Origin: Gymnopilus junonius
Taxonomy: Eukaryota; Basidiomycota; Agaricomycetes; Agaricales; Galerinaceae
DNA: 64,000 nt
Direction: 5' to 3'
Assembly (NCBI GenBank): GCA_015501075.1
Contig: JADNYJ010000157.1
Coordinates: forward strand, 1-64,000
Under the pieces are notes generated by a model that was given only the letters and a program-made list of their open reading frames with translations, was not told the origin of the DNA and did no database searches. Below, piece by piece: positions 22,861 through 35,504 of this stretch. Position 1 is the stretch's first letter. The number at the start of each line of letters is the position of its first letter. The position numbers and the translations under genes are program-made.

Positions 22861-25145
22861 TCAGTCAACAACCATCCCTTCATCATCATCATCTGCATCA
22901 TCGTCACCCTCGACATCCACGCCTGCCCCTCCATTCACGAAAGACCCAAAATCATAATGCCCATACCCGTTGATTATACCCCGCCGCATACTGACGATGT
23001 CATCTACCCCATACCCACCCCCACCAGCTAGAGAATCCCACCCGCTCTCAGGCGGTAAACTCATGAAGAACCTCCGCTTCACACTAGAATTGCCAGCAGC
23101 GTCCCTGTCACCATCTCCGTCAGGGGGGGCACAAGGGTCGTAGTGCTCGTACCCGTTCTCCTGCAGGGGGATGTCGAAATATTGCCCCGTCAGCAGGCTC
23201 ATTCTCTTCCGTTTTGACGCGCCGTTTCTTCCATTTACACGCGTGGCAGAAGGAGAGGAAAGGCGTGGGGAGCGCGTTCCTTGCCTCCATCTAGTATTTG
23301 AACCTGATGATAAAGAGTCGTCGGAGTCCCATGAGTGATCAGATTCGGAAGATTCGTCTGTGGTGGTATCCCCTGTTTGGAGGTCGTATACGTATTGCAC
23401 GTGTTCTAGATGGGATGAGTTGAGTTGATAAAAAAGTAGGGTAAGAGAGGTAGGTGCTTACGAGCAAGTTCCTTATCTAGTTCATCCTTGGCGGATTCAT
23501 CGTCCTTGCTAAAGCCGAGGTGCTGACCTAGACTTTCTCTTGGAACGTCCTGCATCTGTACAGATGGAGGGCCATGAAGGCTCTGCAACTGCTCTAAAAC
23601 CTTTTCCCTATATCGAACGGATAAATACGTCAGAAACCATAAAAAACCAACACAACGAAGTGAGGATAAAAGACTGACCTAACAATATCGATAGAGCCAT
23701 CCTTTACGTTCAGATCCTCCATATTATTTTGCGGAACCTCGAGCCTATATCTGGGCCCAAACCACTCGAAGTATGGATTCCAAGGTAACATGGGATCAAT
23801 ATCGTCCTCGATTCCCAAGGCACACGCTGTTTCGTATGCCCACGTCCGAGCAACGTTCTTGACAGTGTACCCGCCACCACCAACCATAATGAGCGGGATA
23901 TTTTGCTTTCGGAGGAACTGCGCACACGACGCGTGCCCGTGCATGGTAATGTTGAAACAGCCAAGCTTGTCGCCTGCTAAGGAGTCTGCGCCGCATTGGA
24001 GGACTACTGCTGATGGTCGGAAAACTTCGAGAATCCGAGTGACGATCTTGAAAGTAAATAATCAGAAAACGAACTGAATATGGACAGCCATATTAGCCTC
24101 ACCGGCCGAAACACGCTCTTAAAGGACTCGTCAGTAATTCCATCTTTCAAAGGAACATTGACTGCATATCCCTTTCCTTTCCCCCTCCCCCTATCCTCGT
24201 GGGACCCCGTCCCGGGGAAATACTCCCCAAACTTATGAAAACTGCAGGTCATCACACGATCAGTGGTATAAAACGCCTCTTCTACGCCATCTCCGTGATG
24301 ACAGTCAATGTCAATGTAGAGAACGCGAGGGTACGTCCGAAGAAGCTCCAGGACGCCTAGGACGATGTCATTGATGTAGCAGAACCCGGAAGCCTCTCGT
24401 TTTTTGGCGTGATGTAGTCCACCGGCCCAGTTTATTGCAATGTCGGCGGCTCCGCTTGTTATACGTTGGGCTGCTCCTACAGGAAAGGACAAGGAATGAT
24501 TCAAGAGGAAAAAAACAGTGGGAGTGACTGGCTGAACGCGTACCGATCGACCCTCCTGCCGATATTGAACAAAACTCAAAAAGTCCATCGAATGCTGGGT
24601 TATCTTCACCGACAAGAACTATGGAGAGCAGTTAATTGAGAAAATGTAAAATTACAGCGCAGGGCAGTAACAGACACGCTCAGCAAGGAAGCGATGCTGC
24701 TCTTCTGCATAAAGGAAAAGAAGAACGTACACCGCGTCCCAGAATACGTCAACTTGTCCGCCGTCTCAGGCGTTACATTTGTCAGAAAGTGGACGTACTC
24801 GTCCGTGTGGAACGAGGACATCACCTCCGGCGACGCTCGCTTGGGTTTCTAAGAAAAGCCCACACCGATCCAAGCACAAAAATCAACACCTTTACCCCAG
24901 ACCCAAAGAACACCCTATAGAGCTCACCAAAATGTGCATCTTATCCAACATCCCATAAGCAGTGACCAAATCATGCGTAACTCGTATTCGGTGTGGCTTC
25001 ATAGGGTGACCCAATCCGTAGGTGTAGGCCCCAACGTCGGCTGCAAAGAAAGAAATTTCGACAGGACTTTAGCTCCACTCATCCTGAAGGAAAAGTACAA
25101 AGATCGCGTACAATCATAGTAGTATGCCACCTTCCTCTTTGACAT
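22861..25145 (-). CDS. Class I histone deacetylase (RPD3/HOS2 type)
   Basis: Eight exons join in frame: 25145-25112, 25040-24928, 24848-24731, 24618-24544, 24476-24103, 24046-23679, 23607-23462 and 23405-22861, giving 590 residues. The family removes acetyl groups from histone lysines within nuclear corepressor complexes. The deacetylase domain fills roughly residues 1-390. It shows [25 protein letters not shown], the zinc and charge-relay motifs in GGLHHAKK and [23 protein letters not shown] and VGGGGYT, all with expected residues. The remaining 200 residues are Ser/Asp-rich with a KRKR basic patch and a strongly acidic end. It lies 270 bp downstream of CDK8 on the same strand. No frame problem was found. 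Confidence 0.96.
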
Positions 25146-25415
25146 TGCTGATGCTAAATGTCGTGGCCGTCGCTGTCGGGAACGATGAGTAAGGTAAGAA
25201 AATGGAATACCCTTCTGCTCGCCGTTCCGCACTGAGTGTAATTACAAGTCACGTGATACCAGTTCATTTACTCGGTCCGGCAACCCAGACTCACTCTCAG
25301 TCTGAACTTCTGCCAAAGCTTTTGAACGTCCTGCGCTCAAGTAACACTACAAGACATTATAGTATACAGTACACAAGTAAACGACAATGATAAATAGCCA
25401 AGACATCTTTCCACA

Positions 25416-26998
25416 TTAGTGTAACCTCGCTTTCTTCCTACTTGAACCCCCTCCAGAACCATAAGGATTCCCGCCACTCAAGCTCGTAAAACTGGCTGAA
25501 CTACCGGGCTTCGATTGCGTCTGGCCAAATGGTGCGCCGATCATCCCATGCGCACCCTGATGGGACGTGTTCTGCGGTATTGGAACCATTGAAGGAGCTT
25601 CGTCCTGGGTTATGCGACGATGAGGTGGGATTTGATGTGATACTGCTGTGTGGAAGGCACTGCGATTCAAATAGTCATGAGCTTAGGGGGGAGGAAAGAG
25701 AAAATTAGACATACTTCCAAGTCGGCTTGGGATCTTCTTGGAACCATTTATGCCGCAGAGCATCCTTGGCTGTTAATCTTGTCTCCGGATCGTAAATGAA
25801 TAGTTTTTGAAGGAGGTCGAAAGCAGCCATATTACCCGTTCTGGCGTGGGTCCAATCATATAAACGATTCTGAAAGCTGGTAAAAGAAGGCCGGTCAGCG
25901 AATGAAAGAGGTCAAATAATACGGAACCCCCACTGGTCGAGACGTTTCATGTTCTGATATTCTGGCATGTCCATTAGGCTTGGCCAATCCTTCTCTAAAT
26001 TCAAATTCCAACGAAATAGGGTCAGCGACAGGTTCGAAGGAATGCAACAGAGCGCCACAAACCATCCGGTGTTCCAAGAACCTCAAAAATCCTTAACAAT
26101 TGATCCTTCTGGAATGGGACATTCTTCTTCGAATCCAATTTTGCCTCTTCACCCTTAAATATCGGTCTAAGGCTCAATAACTCCGCCATGACGCACCCAA
26201 CAGCCCAACAATCAATCGCCTTGGTATAATGTTTCGCACCCAACAACAGTTCCGGGGCACGATACCAAATTGTCACCACCACCTTGTCGCCTGCGAAGAG
26301 GGGTTGCAGAGGCTCGTAGATGAGCCGGGCAAGCCCTAGGTCGCCAATTTTCACCACACCTTCGGAGGTGATGAGGATATTGGCGGGTTTGAGGTCTCGA
26401 TGGAGGATGTGGCATGAGTGGAGGTAGATGAGACCATTTATCAGTTGATAGACCAGAGATTTGAGAACTGCCGCAGAGATCGTGGCTCGTAGGGTTTGCG
26501 AGTGATGATGTATAATTTGCTGTAAAACGACGGAGGTGTGAGATAGTGCGTATAAAGCGAACTGCTGAGTTTCACAAACCAAGAAATCATGCTCCGCGTA
26601 TTCAAAAACCATGTAGATAGATTTGTCCTCCAGGATAACCTCCTTCAAGGATACTATATTCTCATGGTCAATCTCCCTATTCAACTACAGAACCAAGTCA
26701 GCCCACGAAAATTCTACCTAAAGTAAAAGAAACGTACAGCAATCTCCCTTATCGCACTCTGACTAATCCCAGTGTAAGTAACGACGTCTCCCTCCTTATC
26801 CGGCTTAAACTTCTTAATCGCATGGACAGTATCGTCCTCCAAGCTCTGGGCCTTATAGACCCTTCCATAAGTACCAGAAGAAATAAATCCTAGGATATTA
26901 TACTTGGATGCCACGGAACGGTGGTTCTGGTCCCGCTTGGCTCGGTACAACTGCATGGGGTCATGTTGGAGGATGCCAGCCGACCATTCGTCTAGCAT
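25416..26998 (-). CDS. SSN3: Cyclin-dependent kinase 8 / Ssn3 (Mediator kinase)
   Basis: Six exons join in frame: 26998-26738, 26684-26580, 26519-26063, 25994-25928, 25876-25715 and 25659-25416, giving 431 residues. CDK8/Ssn3 pairs with cyclin C in the Mediator kinase module and phosphorylates transcription regulators. The N-terminal YRAKRDQ segment, glycine loop SSGTYGRV, catalytic [15 protein letters not shown] and [10 protein letters not shown] are present. The [20 protein letters not shown] insertion typical of CDK8 distinguishes it from other CDKs. The C-terminal tail is Gly/Ser/Pro-rich and ends in a basic cluster. The start was set at 26998 because its ATG precedes the conserved N-terminus and upstream codons lack family similarity. 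Confidence 0.95.
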
Positions 26999-27300
26999 GG
27001 TAGGAATCAAGACGTTAATGAGCTATCACTGTCAGTGGCTACTGAACATGGTAGGATGAGAACGAAGACTCAAGTGGTTGGAATGACCACATCATCACCG
27101 GCAGTATTTGGCAATTCAAAGCGGGTCGCAGGCATTTTCGCCAAGGGACCTGCCCTTAGTTATAAACCTCGTGACTAATATTCTCCCAACGCGTCGAGCA
27201 CGATACGCGTCTCATCAGTCCAGTTGAGACAAAGAACAGAAATTAGCATTCAGGTTTATATGAAGTTATGAGAAGTACATTTGTTTGCGCTGACAGGCAG

Positions 27301-28250
27301 CTATTCTATAAATTCTCTGTAGTTATCATCCCCATACAGGCTCGATGATGTTTTATGTCGACTTGAAAATTTATCAATGTACATTTCGCCATTCTCGTCA
27401 ATTCCAATCACAGCCAGGGTCAAAAAAGTTTCAGGGTTAGCGTCCTCCGCAAACCGTTCTTCGTTCTGCCTCTGTGAGGGATGGCACCTTGTCCGTGGAC
27501 AAATAAGAACGACAACTCATTTGGATCATATCTGAGTCTGCACATGTTTAGATCACCATTGGCAGAAATGGACATAGTGGTGCACAGTCCAAGATCCGTA
27601 AATGCTTTGCCGGTAAGCCAGACTTGCTTCAATTTGTTGAACGAGGTCGCCAAATGGGTCTCTGGCATCTCCGTCTGACGCAGTCGACTGTTTGAGTAAA
27701 CAAAATGTCGACATCATTGATGTGGCAGTTCAGTGTGAGCCGTTGTTCCAGAAGTGGTGCGTCATGAAGAAAGAATATGGAAGAGGGCAGGAGGGACGAT
27801 GCCTAAGTTACGTCGAAAAATATTGCTTTGCACTGAGGCACGTGGAGTTTCCAGTGCCTGCAATAGCTTTAACCCTCCTTCTTTCGATCGACTTCTTCAC
27901 TTGTTCAGATTAAAACACCAGGACTTCTAGCGACGCATCCTCTTAATTTCTGGACCATTCAAAAGCGTCCAGCATCTCGGGGATGGATCTCGAGCTACAT
28001 CAATGACAATCCTCTTCTGGCATTCTCGATTTTGGGCGACAGAATCGCGAGGAAGTTCGCATGCATATGCAATATTGAAGGGGAATAATGAAGATGAAGA
28101 TAACTCAGAATGTATCCAATACCTAGTTTGGAATACTCCTGGCTCTATAATGGTCGGACGGAGGCTGTTGAGGTGTTTGAAAAGTGGATACCACATCAGC
28201 TGCTGGTCTGGTCCAGGAAGAAGAGCGAGGTGGTTATCTAGGATAATCAA
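27301..28250 (-). pseudogene. Unrecognised minus-strand coding remnants
   Basis: Three segments look protein-like. They are 28250-27927 (107 codons), 27668-27480 and a C-terminal piece ending at TAG 27301-27303, which includes an AVIGIDENGEMYID stretch. They are in different frames, and I could not place introns that join all of them. No family was recognised. They may be exons of one hypothetical gene or a decayed one. Confidence 0.25.
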
Positions 28251-28639
28251 ATGCAGTTACAAGTCGAATAATGGGCGACATGGTTAGGGGTTCCCACCGA
28301 ACCACAGGGATAGGGTTTTGCAGTACTACCAAGTCATTCGATGAGACACCTGTCAAAATTTAGTTGATAAGTAATGCCAAAGGACTGTTGCCAATGAGAA
28401 GATGAATCAGTGAGAGCATTTTAATGAGGGATAAAATTTACAACATATACACGCTGTTATGGGGATTGTGAAAGAAAGGTATTGACAAGTCTTGGTTATG
28501 GTTAACGCCAAATGACCTGCCTTGGTTCTAATCACATGATAGCATTCAGGACTTGGGCCCTCGGCTACGCTCGGTGGCTTGAACCTTGTCAATGACATCT
28601 ATTCCATTCTACATGTATTGCTCAAAGTTCTGCTGGAGC
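28251..28639. other. Intergenic, nothing recognised
   Basis: About 390 bp of AT-rich DNA between unrecognised minus-strand remnants and a FunK1 relic on the plus strand. Confidence 0.4.
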
Positions 28640-29440
28640 CAAAGGGGAATCCTTTTGACCCGTTCATATACCCTTCAAATCAATTCACTCGGGACAAGGA
28701 AACAAGCATCTCCAGCGAAAGTAGACCACCGAGTGGCATTACTCGCAGGGCCAAATCAGCATGCAGTTGGTTTGCTCACCATAATCGCACCTATGGTCTT
28801 GCTATTTGGATCGGAGGCCCTTGAGTCCGCGTCAAATTCAGTTCTCGCATGCAAGCAAGCTTTCTAGCTGAGTTCATCTGTCGCGCATGGCGAAATACTG
28901 GAAATCGACACAACCGCCCGACCTGCCACGCCTGCGATATCAATCTGGCTAAGGAGGAACTGGACTGAACCTGTGGAAACCCATGAATCCGGATTCTGAC
29001 GAAATTCGTTTCGACTGGTCCTTACTTGGGCCCGATAGCTGATCCTCAGTCGCTTACTGGCAGGGCTACCAAGGGATGTGCTGCTTGGGATCCTATTTTT
29101 GACTGAGTCGTTTTCGTTAAGAATTCCTTGTGTTCAGTACTAGTGGAGCCTGGAATGGAGGAAGAGGTCATTTTCAAAGCAGTTAGCAATCGCGAAGTAC
29201 GTGATGTATCAAGACCCGTCTGTGGGGATGATCTACTTGTGCAATATACTTAGGACTACGCATCAGAGCCTTGGAACCTTGGTGGAAAGAGTTTTTGGAG
29301 GAGTGCACATAGTGGTTCTTGCAAGCATGCGCGAAATTGCTTTGCGGAAGATCTCGTTTACATTCACCTCGACCGCTTCGAATCTTCACAAGCCTTTACT
29401 CAGGCGGTCTTCGATGCATTCATTGGTAGGCAGAAAATGG
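28640..29440 (+). pseudogene. FunK1 kinase relic
   Basis: Pieces in several frames match the intact FunK1 protein encoded at 8.1-10.5 kb, in the same order. HHNRTYGLAIWIGGP (28777-28824) parallels its HRTHGFIVWIGDP. A VCGDDL segment followed by YASEPWNLGG (about 29217-29285) parallels VCGDDL..YASKSWNVGG. VYIHLDRF plus QAVFDAFIG (about 29352-29428) parallels the residues just before the catalytic-loop intron. Stops and frame changes separate the pieces, and the catalytic loop itself is missing. This is a decayed paralogue. Confidence 0.75.
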
Positions 29441-29755
29441 TTATTTTCAAACGTGACTGACATAATATTTTGTAGTACTTCTTTATGTAGTGAACTTCAC
29501 CGCGGCACTTTATTATAGATAATGTCTTGATGATGATTCGGATTTTGCGAGGACTACATATCGCAGATAGAGACCAGTCCTAGGCAACATTTTCGCTACG
29601 GAGGCTTCATAACGCAATGAAGCTCTCGTCAGCGGCTTGATCGGGATATCAGCAAAGCAATCTATCTTTAGAGCAACGCGTTACGCTCCACGTGAACTAT
29701 GACAATGCACTAATTGGTGAGAATAACACGAAAAGGCCGGTTCGCACAAACCGCC
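29441..29755. other. Intergenic, upstream of alpha/beta hydrolase
   Basis: About 315 bp without a gene. It contains the promoter of the hydrolase, whose ATG lies in a good context (CCGCCATGG). Confidence 0.5.
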
Positions 29756-31486
29756 ATGGTCGCTACAAGTCCGTACCAATGCCTCACACTATCACTGCTC
29801 ATCCTCCCGCCGCTCTTGATTACCACCTACTTTATGGCGGCGTTCCCAAACCCACCAGCGCCGATCTTAATACACCCATCCTTGGCCAGCATGCCGCCCA
29901 CGTCAAGATCGTGGTCAATATACCCCGAGGACTTTTACTCGAACGGAGGATATGCCACGTTTCCCAATGGAAGGGTGTGTTTTTTTGCTCTGGGTAATGC
30001 TTTGGGTTACATTTGGACGTTGTTTCGAATTTTTAGGTTCGGTATTGGCTTTTGGGTCCGGAGAAAGGCAAGAAGGTGAGTGTGTGATTGATTTCTCTTG
30101 GGCGTCATTGATTGAAACTCTGCCTTGTTCTTAATCATAGGTCGTTCTGATACACGGATTGTCAATTCCCGCTATCGTCTGGAAAGATGTGGCCCCCAGC
30201 CTGGCCGCGCGTGGCTATCGCGTTTTGTTGTACGGTGCGTTGCATTGCACAGCAAGGGTTACGTGAGAGTGCCAAACACATTTGCTGAAAATTTCTTTTG
30301 CTGCTGTACATAGATCTATACGGGCGAGGATACTCTGACGCACCGGTGACGACTTATGATACCACATTGTATACCACGCAACTCGCATTGCTGATGCAAT
30401 ATCTCAAATGGGACAAGGCTAACATCGTCGGACTCTCAATGGTTCGGTTTGGTTATCTGCAACGTGTTAAGTCCCTTACTGATTATCTGCATATTATGAT
30501 AGGGCGGAGCGATCGCAGCGGCTTTTACAGCTCATTTCCCCCATCTTGTTGATGAGGGCGTTGGGCTTATCGCCTCTGCTGGGCTTATAGAAGTACGCGT
30601 TTTGCAACGTTGCTCTTGTTCATTCTGCATGTCTCATTTTATCTTGCATGTTCATCCTTTCGTGTCTGCTCTCACTCTGGTCGTCTCCTTCTGTTTCACT
30701 TTTGTTCTGAACGCCGATTCTTCTCAACGAATCGTGGATACTGCGCGTTTATTAGCCAACACATATCTCACGCACGGCCAAATTTATGTCGTCTCCCTTG
30801 GTCCAAACTTTAGTGTCCAGTAAGCCAGTACAAGTAAGTGGTCTTTTTATAGTCCATCCCTTTCTATTTTGGTCTTCCCTTCGTCCTCTTTGATGACTGT
30901 AATTAACATGCTCTCTCTGCATCTCTAGATGTACATGAGGAATCTGACGGACAGGAATGCGACCAAGGATGTCGACACGAGTAATCCTGTTATCGAGGTA
31001 TGAACACTGTTCAGCCATGTTCTCATTGCTTCTTTTTTGGCTCACATTTTCCTACCAATAAATAGATCGTGCGTCTGCAGTCGGCACACCTTCCGGGTTA
31101 CAATAACGCCCTCTCGTCATCACTTCGTGATGGGCCTATTCGTGGGCAAGCTGCATCCTTCCAATCGGCTGGCTTTGAAGGTAAACGGGTATTGATCTTA
31201 CACGTATGTGCCTCTTCTATTTCCGTTCAGATTCCCATCTGCTTTTAATTTTCTCGCTTTCAATATGACATGCTTGCTGATTGGGTACTTGATGAAATAG
31301 GGCACAGAGGATGTCACTGTTAACCCGAAGTACGCCGCTCAGATTGCCGAGCTCCTTCCTGCTGCTTCAAATAAGAAAATGGTCATCGTCGATGGTGCTG
31401 GCCATGATCTCTGTGTGAGCCATTCCACGGATGTTGTGGATGCACTGAATGAGCTCTTGGACGGCCGGAGTTGGAAGACGTCATGA
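29756..31486 (+). CDS. Alpha/beta hydrolase with N-terminal membrane segment
   Basis: Nine exons join in frame: 29756-29974, 30037-30075, 30141-30234, 30314-30441, 30503-30592, 30756-30833, 30929-30997, 31066-31203 and 31301-31486, giving 346 residues. The fold signature is complete. The oxyanion-hole motif HG is at residues 91-92. The nucleophile Ser159 is in GLSMGG, split exactly by intron 4. An Asp is in the GTEDVTV segment (residue 289) and the catalytic His320 in GAGHDL. A hydrophobic stretch at about residues 8-28 suggests a membrane anchor or signal. It resembles the AB hydrolase 1 group (esterase, lipase or epoxide hydrolase-like). The substrate cannot be assigned. Confidence 0.92.
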
Positions 31487-32880
31487 AATGGAATGTCAAG
31501 ACGAACAAAAAATTCAGCAAGTGCACAAGAAACTATGAGGAAATCTCTTGGACCTACGATTTGTGGACACTCTACGTGACCGCATCTTCTATGGGCTGTT
31601 TTAAATTTCTTTGGCCGGATTAATTATGGGTTTTCCGTCTGCTTTATTGATTCCGCAAGACCTTGTCTGGATTGGATTGGCCATTCTTTCCCTTCATCCT
31701 CCTTTCGCTGTGTTCTGCCTGCCGAAGCAGAAGCTACTTTGGGCTATGGTCATCCTCCACCGCGACACCTCTCTTCGATCATCACCCTACCTGAAAGCCA
31801 AAGGCACCTTTCCTCACCCCTCTTCACTTCTTCGCACCCTGCAACGGCTCGATCAAGCCCGCCACTTTCAATGGTTTTCACGCCTTTCGCCGACCACTTT
31901 CCTCTCCATTCCACCCTATCATAGCTATTCAATTATACCCCCTTCCCTAGGCTGTAGTGACGCCGCCGACGAGGATGACAGTCACCTAGAGTATCCCCCC
32001 AGGCCAGTTCTAATATTGATTATCTATTTATTATCTTTCCCTTCTGACCATATGTGTACGTATTTACCAAGTACTCTTTGTTCTAGTCGATTATGTAGTT
32101 GCCTTTGTCACTGTTTCGTTCTCTTCACTGGTTGTGGTGCCATTTCATCTTTTTTGTTTGTAGTGTTGTTTGTTGTATTAGCTGTACACCAACCTATGAA
32201 AGTTTCATCTTTCACTGTGTGTAAAAATAGTTGGGCTCGGAAGAGCCTTGGAGCTTGGCAACTCATTCAGCCAGCAGAGCCAGTCAAAGTACTCCGCGAA
32301 GCTTTGCAGTTTTTTTTAAAATTCTACTCCCTTCCATATGAAAATGACATCGATAATCTTTTGAAAGTGCCAGCGGCGGTTAGGCCGAAGTATCATCGGC
32401 CTTCGTCCGATTCCGAATGGTCACTGGTATCCAGACCACAAATGACTCACAAGTCAAACTTGCTCGCATCGACATCTCCTACAACCGTTCTCTCTTCTAC
32501 TTTCCTCTTTCGCAAACTCGCATAGAAAAGAAAAAGAGAGCACACAGCACAGCTCTGAGCCCTCCTCCCGGCAAGCAAAATTTATCAGATAAGCGCAATC
32601 ACGTGGAAAAAATGTGAGGTTTGCGGATTCTCAATCTCATTTCAATTTGGCTTGCAGTTGTGTGTTTCGACTCAACGTCGTCGCTGCTGGCCACCTGCTG
32701 TCGGCCATGAAAAGGAAGACTAGCAGCTGTGATCCAACACACAGCTGCAGCCAAACCGATCTTGGACCCACATCCCGCTCTCATCCGTCTTCCCCGCACC
32801 CCCGCACCATCCTCATTACTGACGACCCTTCTACATCTCATAGATCTCCTCAATTTACGAGCAAACATCCGCGAACAGGC
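31487..32880. other. Intergenic between hydrolase and ASADH
   Basis: About 1.4 kb. A 304-codon frame at 31611-32525 starts on TTG, is rich in Ser/Leu/Pro and shows no family similarity. It is treated as chance. Pyrimidine-rich DNA before 32881 fits an ASADH promoter. Confidence 0.5.
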
Positions 32881-34072
32881 ATGCAGCACCCACCGCCGTC
32901 TTCTATTCCTGTTGGTGTACTAGGGGCTACTGGCACAGTGGGGCAGAGATTCATCACTTTGCTCGCTGCTCACCCTTGGTTCGTGATCAAGGCTCTTGGA
33001 GCTTCGCCTAGAAGTGCTGGGAAGAAATATAGAGAAGCTGTTAATTGGAAGCAGGCCCAGCCAGTTCCTAATGTTGTTAAGGATATAGTGCTTGCTGAGT
33101 GTACACCCGGTGCTTTTGAGGGATGCAAAGTTGTCTTTTCTGGATTAGATGCAGATGTTGCTGGAGAGATCGGTAAGTTTTCCTTTCTTGTGCTGGCGTT
33201 TTCGTTTGATTCGATAACCTCTAGATTCTGACCTTGTTTTCTTTCAGAGGCAGCCTTCCGAGCTGCTAATCTTGCCGTATTTTCCAATGCTAAAAACTTC
33301 CGTCGGGATCCGCACGTACCCCTGATCGTCCCTCTCGTCAACCCTTCTCATCTCTCTATCATCCCTCAACAACAGTCTCTTTTCACGCCACCCTTAAAGC
33401 AAGGCTTCATCGTCACCAATGCCAACTGTTCGACGACAGGGTACATTATACCCCTTGCAGCACTGGAAAAGTCCTTTGGTCCCATTGAAGCAGTGATGGT
33501 CACCACTATGCAGGCCATCTCTGGCGCTGGCTACCCTGGTGTCCCTAGCTTGGATATTCTGGATAATGTGATCCCGTATATCGGGGGAGAGGAAGAGAAG
33601 ATGGAGTGGGAAACCCTTAAAATCCTCGGTGGGGTGAGCACAGATGACAAAGGCCTACTTGCATTCGACATGCACGCGAGGCATCCCCTCCGCGTGAGTG
33701 CATCATGCAATCGCGTCGCTGTCATAGACGGCCACACCGAGTGTGGTCTCCGTGCGGTTCGCTAAGCGGCCTCCACCTTCACCACAGCAAGTCCGGGAAG
33801 CTCTCGCATCTTACACCCCTGATGCGCTGGCTCTGGGGTGCCCATCCGCACCTAGACACACGATTGTGGTTCACGAAGAGCCGGACAGGCCCCAGCCAAG
33901 GCTGGATAGGTACTATCAAGACGGAGCGGGTGTGAACGTGGGGAGAGTGAGGCAGTGTCCGGTGTTGGACATCAAGTTTGTGGTGCTGGCCAATAATGTG
34001 TCCATCGGCGCTGCGACGAGTAGCATCATCAACGCTGAGTTTGCGGTGCTCAAGGGGGTTGTGCCATGTTAA
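32881..34072 (+). CDS. Aspartate-semialdehyde dehydrogenase, one frameshift
   Basis: Exons 32881-33172 and 33248-34072 flank a 75 bp intron and give 371 residues if one extra base is discounted. The enzyme reduces aspartyl phosphate to aspartate semialdehyde in methionine, threonine and isoleucine synthesis. Visible motifs are the NADP-binding [13 protein letters not shown], the active-site Cys in [18 protein letters not shown] and the [14 protein letters not shown] segment. Directly after HTEC the conserved [10 protein letters not shown] continues one frame over, because of an extra G at 33745-33746. The enzyme is normally needed for growth, and the remainder is perfectly conserved, so a sequence error is more likely than gene loss. 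An upstream open frame could extend the start, but 32881 matches the family. Confidence 0.9.
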
Positions 34073-35504
34073 GTCCTTGGCCCGAAAAAGTTGCTTAGAA
34101 TTTAAAAAGTTGTACCTTACAATGACGTCTAACGAAATTACTTCATATCGGTGACGAATCTGGAAGTCTATTTCAGGCCTAGTCCTTATCCATGCATCTG
34201 ACGCTACGATTGACAGGTTCTGTTTCGCCTTTCGACTCCGTTCTAACTATATATGGTCAAGTACATGCCTAAATTAGCCATGATCGACATTGACAGGCGT
34301 TATTTCGTGCCTTTCACTGCCTGTTATGGCTTCTTTCCATTTTATCCAATTCTACCCCATTTACTAACAGACCCTGACGCTTGGCATTTGTCAACCTTCC
34401 TTCCTCGGATTTAGCATTGCAATCACATAATACTATCACTATCACATGCCTTTGAACAGTATTACAATTAGTCTAATTTAAGTGAGCGCGTTCGTCGTCT
34501 TTACTCTGTGCTTGCTGAATATTGCATCCTGATGAGTATATCCCCAATGTTTCCTCATTCGGCGGAAACTGCATAGAGTCTGCGAGCGTTGAAGATTCCG
34601 AGTCCAAGCGCTCCTCGTCCCAACTCCCAGATGTTTATCTTATCTTATCTGGCACATCAAGTCGGCCAATTGAATTGCAGGTTTAAGCACAATTCTCTAC
34701 ATCGCAATGGGTTAGTACATTCCGATAAGTAAAACGTATCCTTCAGAGACGCAGACAAAGCGGAATTTCCAAAAAATGCCCAGCTTAATCCTACATCCAC
34801 TTCGATGTAAAGCAAAGCCGATCAACGTCTCTACTTCCGCAAATTACTCCCCTTCTCTAGGTTAAGACCATAACACTTTCAGTCCGGTTAATTCCTTCAG
34901 AAACCCTACGTCATACATCTGATGCGACACGACATTCCGAAGATCAAGTATTGATATACTGTGTCCAGCATTTCAGTGCAACATCAGGAACCAGAAGAAA
35001 GCACCGGAGGCCCGAGACGATCAAGCGTAAGGGAGCAGAGGGCTAGGAAAGTAACGAGGTCTGACGGCAGCTTTCCACTGAAATGGAGGACCGCCAGGAC
35101 AAACAATGTTCAAGTATAAATTCGAGGATATCATCATAGGTCCGGGCAAAGTCCTCTTTCACCGCGAAGAAATTCTAGAGAATCTGATTTTGAATATCTC
35201 GAGGGTTGGAGAAGGTTGATTAAGAACCAGCGTCAGCATTGGCTTAGAAGATGTTGTGATCGTCAATATCAATCCTCGGGCCTCTTCCCCAATGCAGACG
35301 TAAAAGCGAGAAAAAAAAAACCTTGCTTTGGCGCTGAATAGAGCCGTCAATCCAAAGAGGGGATTGCCCGTCTTTTCCACTGGTAGCTTGACCTTGGCCC
35401 TTACATTAATTTATCGTGGGTAAAAAGTAGATTTCATAAAATATACGGTTACTTGTAGTCCTTTGAGTCTGACCAGCCATCCTTACTAATTAATTTCAAA
35501 CCCT
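34073..35504. other. Intergenic, 3' flanks of ASADH and Dicer
   Basis: About 1.4 kb between two convergent genes. No gene or RNA was recognised. It contains a poly-A run at 35312-35321. Confidence 0.55.

Noticed and set aside
31611..32525. 304-codon plus-strand frame
   Set aside because: It starts on TTG, overlaps the 3' flank of the hydrolase and shows no domain or family resemblance. Its composition is Ser/Leu/Pro-rich as expected from pyrimidine-rich DNA.
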